Assembly (NCBI GenBank): GCA_025354525.1
Contig: JANXMS010000418.1
Coordinates: forward strand, 1 to 43,938
DNA: 43,938 nt
Source: Acidobacteriota bacterium
Lineage (GTDB): Bacteria > Acidobacteriota > Terriglobia > Bryobacterales > Bryobacteraceae
Reading direction: 5' to 3'
Position numbers and translations under genes: made by a program. The notes below the pieces were generated by a model, which was not told the origin of the DNA, searched no databases, and saw only the letters and a program-made list of their open reading frames with translations. Numbering within the stretch: position 1 is the stretch's first letter; each line of letters starts with the position of its first letter. This document shows, one piece after another, positions 39,890 through 43,938 of the stretch.

Positions 39890-41367
39890 ACATCCTCGCG
39901 GTGCTCCTGATCCTGCCGCTGCTTGGTTTTGTGGCCGCGCTCGTGCTGCCCGCTTCGGTGACCAAACGGTTTGCTCTCGCGTTTTCGCTCTTCATTTTCG
40001 CCGTCTCGTTGTTGCTGATCGGCACGGTTCAAATGCGCCCCGCCGCGATGAGTTGGGTGACGGACACGGCGTGGATCGACACCCCGGCGATTCGCTTTCA
40101 CATCGGCCTGGACGGCACCAGCCTCTGGCTTGTGATCCTGACCACATTCCTTGTTCCGATTGCGGCGTTCCTATCGCAGAGGACGATCCTGCATCGACCG
40201 AAAGAGTTTTTTGCGTATCTGCTGTTGCTTGAGTTCGGCTTGATCGGAGTATTCTCCTCGCTCGACCTGTTCCTCTACTACGTCTTCTGGGAAGTCGTGC
40301 TGGTGCCGATGTACTTCCTGATCGGCATTTGGGGCGGCCCTAGCCGGATCTACGCTGCCACGAAGTTTTTTGTCTATACGATGGCCGGCTCGATGCTGAT
40401 GCTAGTGGCGATTCTATTCATCTATACGAAGGCCGGCACCTTCGACCTGCCCGCGATTCTCATCCAGCTAGAGATGGGCAAGATCAGCTTCAGCCCAGCC
40501 GAAGAGCTTGGTCTGTTCCTGGCTTTCTTCCTGGCCTTCGCGGTAAAGGTTCCGATCTTCCCGCTGCACACTTGGTTGCCCGATGCTTACGCCGAGGCAC
40601 CGACTGGGGTTACGCTGCTCATGGCGGCGGTGCTATCGAAGATGGGCACCTACAGCCTGCTTCGCTTCAACCTGAATCTCTTCCCCCGCGCTTCGCACGA
40701 CTGTGCGCCCTGGATCGTCGCCCTGGCGATCATTGGCATTGTCTACGGGGCGCTCGTCGCTCTCGTGCAGCCGAACATGAAGCGCTTGGTCGCTTACTCT
40801 TCGATCAGCCATTTGGGCTTCGTCGTCCTCGGCCTTTTCTCCGGCAACCAGTTCGGCCTCGACGGCGCGGTCTATCAAATGCTCTGCCATGCCATCTCCA
40901 CCGGCGCGCTGTTCATCCTGATTGGCTACCTGGAAGAGCGGAACAAGTCGCTGGAGATCGCCGACTTCGGCGGCATCGCGACGCCAGCGCCGAACTTCGC
41001 GGCGGTCTTTTTGGTCGCGACGCTGGCTTCAATCGGCCTGCCTTTGCTCAACAATTTCGTCGGCGAGTTCCTGATTTTGCAGGGTGCCGCGCAAGCCAAC
41101 ATATGGTGGGCGGCGTTTGCGGCGCTGGGTGTCGTGCTCTCGGCCTGCTATATGCTTTGGTTCTACCAGCGGACGTTCTTCGGTGAGGTTAAGGTGCAGA
41201 TGGCCGACCTCGCTCCGCGGGAGTGGATCACGATTACCCCGCTCCTTGTCCTGATGCTGTGGATGGGCATTTTCACCCAGACCTGGCTCCCGGGCATCTC
41301 CGCCTCGAATAAACTTCTCCTTGATCGGCCCATGCCCAAAACTGTAGCCATGGAGGTGACCAAGTGA
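39886..41367 (+). CDS. nuoM: NADH-quinone oxidoreductase subunit M
   Basis: A 493-aa antiporter-like proton-pumping subunit with about 14 helices. The motifs FWEVVLVPMYFLIGIWG, FPLHTWLPDAYAEAPTG and KRLVAYSSISHLGFV are present. ATG 39886 is chosen, with GGGAGG 7-8 nt upstream. The stop overlaps the GTG start of nuoN (GTGA). Confidence 0.94.
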   Translation: MNILAVLLILPLLGFVAALVLPASVTKRFALAFSLFIFAVSLLLIGTVQMRPAAMSWVTDTAWIDTPAIRFHIGLDGTSLWLVILTTFLVPIAAFLSQRTILHRPKEFFAYLLLLEFGLIGVFSSLDLFLYYVFWEVVLVPMYFLIGIWGGPSRIYAATKFFVYTMAGSMLMLVAILFIYTKAGTFDLPAILIQLEMGKISFSPAEELGLFLAFFLAFAVKVPIFPLHTWLPDAYAEAPTGVTLLMAAVLSKMGTYSLLRFNLNLFPRASHDCAPWIVALAIIGIVYGALVALVQPNMKRLVAYSSISHLGFVVLGLFSGNQFGLDGAVYQMLCHAISTGALFILIGYLEERNKSLEIADFGGIATPAPNFAAVFLVATLASIGLPLLNNFVGEFLILQGAAQANIWWAAFAALGVVLSACYMLWFYQRTFFGEVKVQMADLAPREWITITPLLVLMLWMGIFTQTWLPGISASNKLLLDRPMPKTVAMEVTK

Positions 41368-42827
41368 ACGCCTCGGCTTTCTATCCGACCTCGACCGACA
41401 TTCTCCGTTTCCTGCCGGAGTTGATCCTGACGATTGGCGGCGTCCTGCTGCTTGTGCTTGAAGCCCTGACCGGCGATCACAAAGACAAGTCCAGCCTCGG
41501 CTATGTCTCCATCGGCGTTGTACTGGCGGCGATGTTCGCGGTGCCGGTGGCGTTTGCCCATCCGGGCGTATCTTTTAACGGCATGATCATATCGGATGGC
41601 TTTGCGGCTTTCTTCCGCATGGTCACGCTGGTGGTTGGGTTGTTCACTCTGTTGTGCTCGACTTCGTACCTGACCCGTGAGAAATCGAACTCGGGTGAGT
41701 TCTACTTGCTGGTGCTCTTTTCGCTGGCCGGCCAAGGCATTATGGCCTCTTCGAACGAGTTGATCATGGTGTTCCTGGGCCTGGAGATCGCCTCGATTTC
41801 CAGCTATGTGCTGGCTGGATTTCTGAAGGACGACAAGCGGGGCAGCGAAGCGGCTTTGAAGTATTTCCTGCTCGGCTCCTTTGCGACCGCCTTCTTCCTT
41901 TACGGGATCTCGTGGATCTACGGCGTGACCGGGGTGACGAACCTATCGGCCATCCGCGATGCACTGGCGAAGGGCACGGAAGCGCCCTTGATGGTGGTTG
42001 CGGCAGCCGCTCTGATGCTGGTTGGTTTGGCCTTCAAGGTCTCTGCCGCTCCGTTTCAGGTTTGGGCGCCGGACGTCTATCAAGGGGCCCCCGCGCCGAT
42101 CAGCGGCTTCCTTTCGGCTGGTCCGAAGGCGGCGGCCTTTGCGATTTTCATCCGGATCTTCCAAACCTCGTTTGATTCGCTTTCGTCCCGCTATGAGCCG
42201 ATCTTGTGGGTCCTGGCGCTGGCGACGATGATTGTCGGCAATTTCTCGGCGCTGTGGCAGTCGGACGTGAAGCGCATGTTGGGCTATTCGTCGATCGCTC
42301 ATGCCGGCTACGTGTTGGTGGCAGTGACGACGCATTCAAACATCGGTACGGCGGGAGTGATGTTCTACCTCGCCTCGTATGCTTTGATGAATTACGGCGC
42401 TTTTGCCGCAGTTACCCACATCTCAGGGCGGGGCGAAAAGCATGTCCACTTGGACGACCTCAAGGGCCTAGCTTCGAAGCAACCGGTGCTGGCTGCTTCG
42501 TTGACGATTTGTCTGCTGAGCCTGACGGGCGTCCCTCTCACCGCTGGATTCTTCGGCAAGTTTTACATCTTCAAGGCTGCGATTGACCATCATTTTTATT
42601 GGCTGAGCGCGTTGGGGCTGCTGAATTCGGCTGTGGCGGCCTATTATTACCTACGCGTGATCTCGGCGATGTACATGCATGAGTCGAATACGACTGAGCA
42701 CGCTGAGCCTGTCCCGGCGGGAATTCAGGTGACGATGTGGTGCAGCGCGGCGGGGATCTTGACGCTGGGCGTATTCCCCGGCTTGGTGCTCGACTACGCG
42801 AACCGCTTCGCGACGTTCGTCAAGTAA
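41364..42827 (+). CDS. nuoN: NADH-quinone oxidoreductase subunit N
   Basis: A 487-aa antiporter-like proton-pumping subunit with about 14 helices. The motifs GLEIASISSYVLAGF, FQVWAPDVYQGAPAPISGFL and KRMLGYSSIAHAGYVLVA are present. It starts with GTG 41364 inside the nuoM end. It is the last gene of the operon; the tandem repeat array begins about 18 bp after its stop. Confidence 0.94.
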   Translation: MNASAFYPTSTDILRFLPELILTIGGVLLLVLEALTGDHKDKSSLGYVSIGVVLAAMFAVPVAFAHPGVSFNGMIISDGFAAFFRMVTLVVGLFTLLCSTSYLTREKSNSGEFYLLVLFSLAGQGIMASSNELIMVFLGLEIASISSYVLAGFLKDDKRGSEAALKYFLLGSFATAFFLYGISWIYGVTGVTNLSAIRDALAKGTEAPLMVVAAAALMLVGLAFKVSAAPFQVWAPDVYQGAPAPISGFLSAGPKAAAFAIFIRIFQTSFDSLSSRYEPILWVLALATMIVGNFSALWQSDVKRMLGYSSIAHAGYVLVAVTTHSNIGTAGVMFYLASYALMNYGAFAAVTHISGRGEKHVHLDDLKGLASKQPVLAASLTICLLSLTGVPLTAGFFGKFYIFKAAIDHHFYWLSALGLLNSAVAAYYYLRVISAMYMHESNTTEHAEPVPAGIQVTMWCSAAGILTLGVFPGLVLDYANRFATFVK

Positions 42828-42842
42828 GCTTTCGTTTCTGAG

Positions 42843-42864
42843 GGCCGGGTCTGATGCCCCGGCC
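42843..42864 (+). terminator. GC-rich hairpin after nuoN
   Basis: GGCCGGG (42843-42849) pairs with CCCGGCC (42858-42864) over an 8-nt loop, 16 bp after the nuoN stop. No T-run follows, so intrinsic termination is uncertain. The same position recurs as a different hairpin in each unit of the following array. Confidence 0.45.
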
Positions 42865-43733
42865 TGACAGCCACAGTGGGGGGGCGTGGGTCGAGGCTGG
42901 TGATGATGGGCGAACTGCGTGATTCAGGGGGTGGGTACCCGGCGCTAAAAGCACGTCGAGATGGGAGAACGTCGGGTCGAAACTTCTTGTGGCTTTAACC
43001 GCTCCGCGTGTCGGGTCTGGTTGCCCCCGCCTTTCAGCCACCGTGCGGGGGCGTGGGCCGAGGCTGGTGATGGGCGAACTGCGTGATTCAGGGGGTGGGT
43101 ACCCGGCGCTAAAAGCACGTCGAGACGGGAGAACGTCGGGTGGAAACTTCTTGCGGCTTTAGCCGCTCCGCGTGTCGGGTCTAGTTGCCCCGCCTTTCAG
43201 CCACCGCGCGGGGGCGTGGGTCGAGGCTGGTGATGGGCGAACTGCGTGATGCAGAGGGTGGGCACCCGGCCCGAGAGCACGTCGAGACGGGAGAACGTCG
43301 GGTAGAAACTTCTTGCGGCTTTAGGCGCTCCGCGTGTCGGGTCTAGTTGCCCCCGCCTTTCAGCCACAGTGCGGGGGCGTGGGTCGAGGCTGGTGATGAT
43401 GGGCGAACTGCGTAATTCAGGGGGTGGGCACCCGGCGCTAAGAGCACGTCGAGATGGGAGAACGTCGGGTCGTAACTTCTTGCGGCTTTAGCCGCTCCGC
43501 GTGTGGGGTCTAGTTGCCCCCGCCTTTCAGCCACCGTGCGGGGCCGTGGGTCAGGGCTGGGGATGGGCGAACTGCGTGATGCAGAGGGTGGGCACCCGGC
43601 CCGAGAGCACGTCGAGACGGGAGAACGTCGGGTAAAAACTTCTTGCAAATTCAGCCGCACCGCGTGTCGGGTCTAGTTGCCCCGCCTTTCAGCCACCGTG
43701 CGGGGGCGTGGGTCGAGGCGGGGGATGGGCGAT
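42846..43733. repeat. Tandem array of 162-167-bp units (five full, one partial)
   Basis: The anchor CAGCCAC recurs at 42868, 43035, 43198, 43361, 43528 and 43690, giving periods of 167, 163, 163, 167 and 162. Each full unit holds GGCGAACTGCGTGATTCAG, GCACGTCGAGA, GAGAACGTCGGGT and AAACTTCTTG in the same order. Most units carry a GC hairpin such as GCCCCCGC (43023-43030) / GCGGGGGC (43045-43052) around a 14-nt loop. Reading frames across it are repeat-driven and not gene-like. The function is unknown. Confidence 0.85.
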
Positions 43734-43813
43734 AAGGCAACTGAGAGTGCATCCCAAGACGCGGAAGATCGCGCGCAGTCGCCGAGCTGCGTGGCGTATT
43801 GCGGATTCCGAGC

Positions 43814-43928
43814 GATGTCGATCAGCATTCCGAACTGATGTCGATCACGATTCCGAAGTGATGCCGATCACTGTTCCGAACTGAAGCCGATTACTTCTAC
43901 GGCTGTAGTTCGGAACGCTGATCGGCAT
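43814..43928. repeat. 23-bp direct repeats with one inverted copy; probable IS21-type element end
   Basis: Three contiguous 23-bp units (43814-43836, 43837-43859, 43860-43882) share GATG(T/C)CGATCA and TTCCGAA(C/G)T. A degraded fourth starts at 43883. An inverted copy lies at 43907-43928 (AGTTCGGAACGCTGATCGGC...). Multiple short repeats of this kind mark the ends of IS21-family elements, where they bind the transposase. No transposase gene is inside the window, so the family call is inference. Confidence 0.6.
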
Positions 43929-43938
43929 GGGATTGGAG

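Noticed and set aside
43343-43660. Open frames on the minus strand in the tandem array (also 42820-43041)
   Set aside because: The translations repeat with the DNA unit and have no independent gene features.
43814-43882. CRISPR array
   Set aside because: The 23-bp units are contiguous with no spacers, and no cas gene is present.

Overview
The window reads as chromosome of a GC-rich Gram-negative bacterium. It has a hopanoid-modification cluster (hpnJ/hpnI), membrane glycosyltransferases, a LecA-like carbohydrate-binding protein and a long nuo operon. Together these suit an Acidobacteriota lineage such as Bryobacterales/Solibacter relatives. This placement is inference from gene content; there is no rRNA or marker gene to confirm it.

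Region 1 (1 to about 17,871) is an integrated mobile element. A tyrosine integrase (16668-17855) ends 16 bp from the 3' end of a tRNA-Arg(ACG) gene (17872-17948, minus), the usual arrangement for a tRNA-targeting island. Inside are an XRE repressor divergent from an AlpA/excisionase-like gene with two palindromic operators between them, a second AlpA-like gene behind a perfect 12-bp inverted repeat, and a DUF1376 replication protein. A CHC2-primase-like gene broken by a G10 tract, a RepA-type helicase with iteron-like repeats behind it, an HEASH (M41-like) protein and a Nu1-type terminase small subunit follow. Two paralogous coiled-coil proteins flank the metalloprotease-like and terminase genes. 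There is no large terminase, portal, capsid or tail-tube gene in the window. That layout resembles a phage satellite (PICI-like) rather than a complete prophage. A minus-strand cassette (4956-9226), including a 1053-aa tape-measure-like protein, sits inside the otherwise plus-strand element. The left end is not defined: no second copy of the tRNA 3' end was found, an IS4-like transposase starts at the edge, and a 31-bp imperfect copy of sequence from the integrase 3' end lies at 186-216.

Region 2 (18,016 to 29,881) is host chromosome. A minus-strand operon runs hpnJ - EamA half-transporter - EamA half-transporter - hpnI, preceded by a LolA-like secreted protein. A plus-strand GT39-like glycosyltransferase faces a tandem pair of minus-strand GT39 genes, one interrupted by an in-frame TGA. 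Then come a DUF2103 protein, a lipoprotein split by a frameshift, a LecA-like secreted protein, a DUF4288 protein and thiS.

Region 3 (29,932 to 42,827) is a nuo operon for respiratory complex I in the order A-C-D-E-F-G-H-J-K-L-M-N, behind a clear sigma70-type promoter. nuoB and nuoI are absent from their usual places. Many neighbouring genes overlap or abut, implying translational coupling. Region 4 (42,846 to the end) holds a tandem array of five units plus a partial one (162-167 bp, each with a GC-rich hairpin), then 23-bp direct repeats with one inverted copy that look like one end of an IS21-type element.
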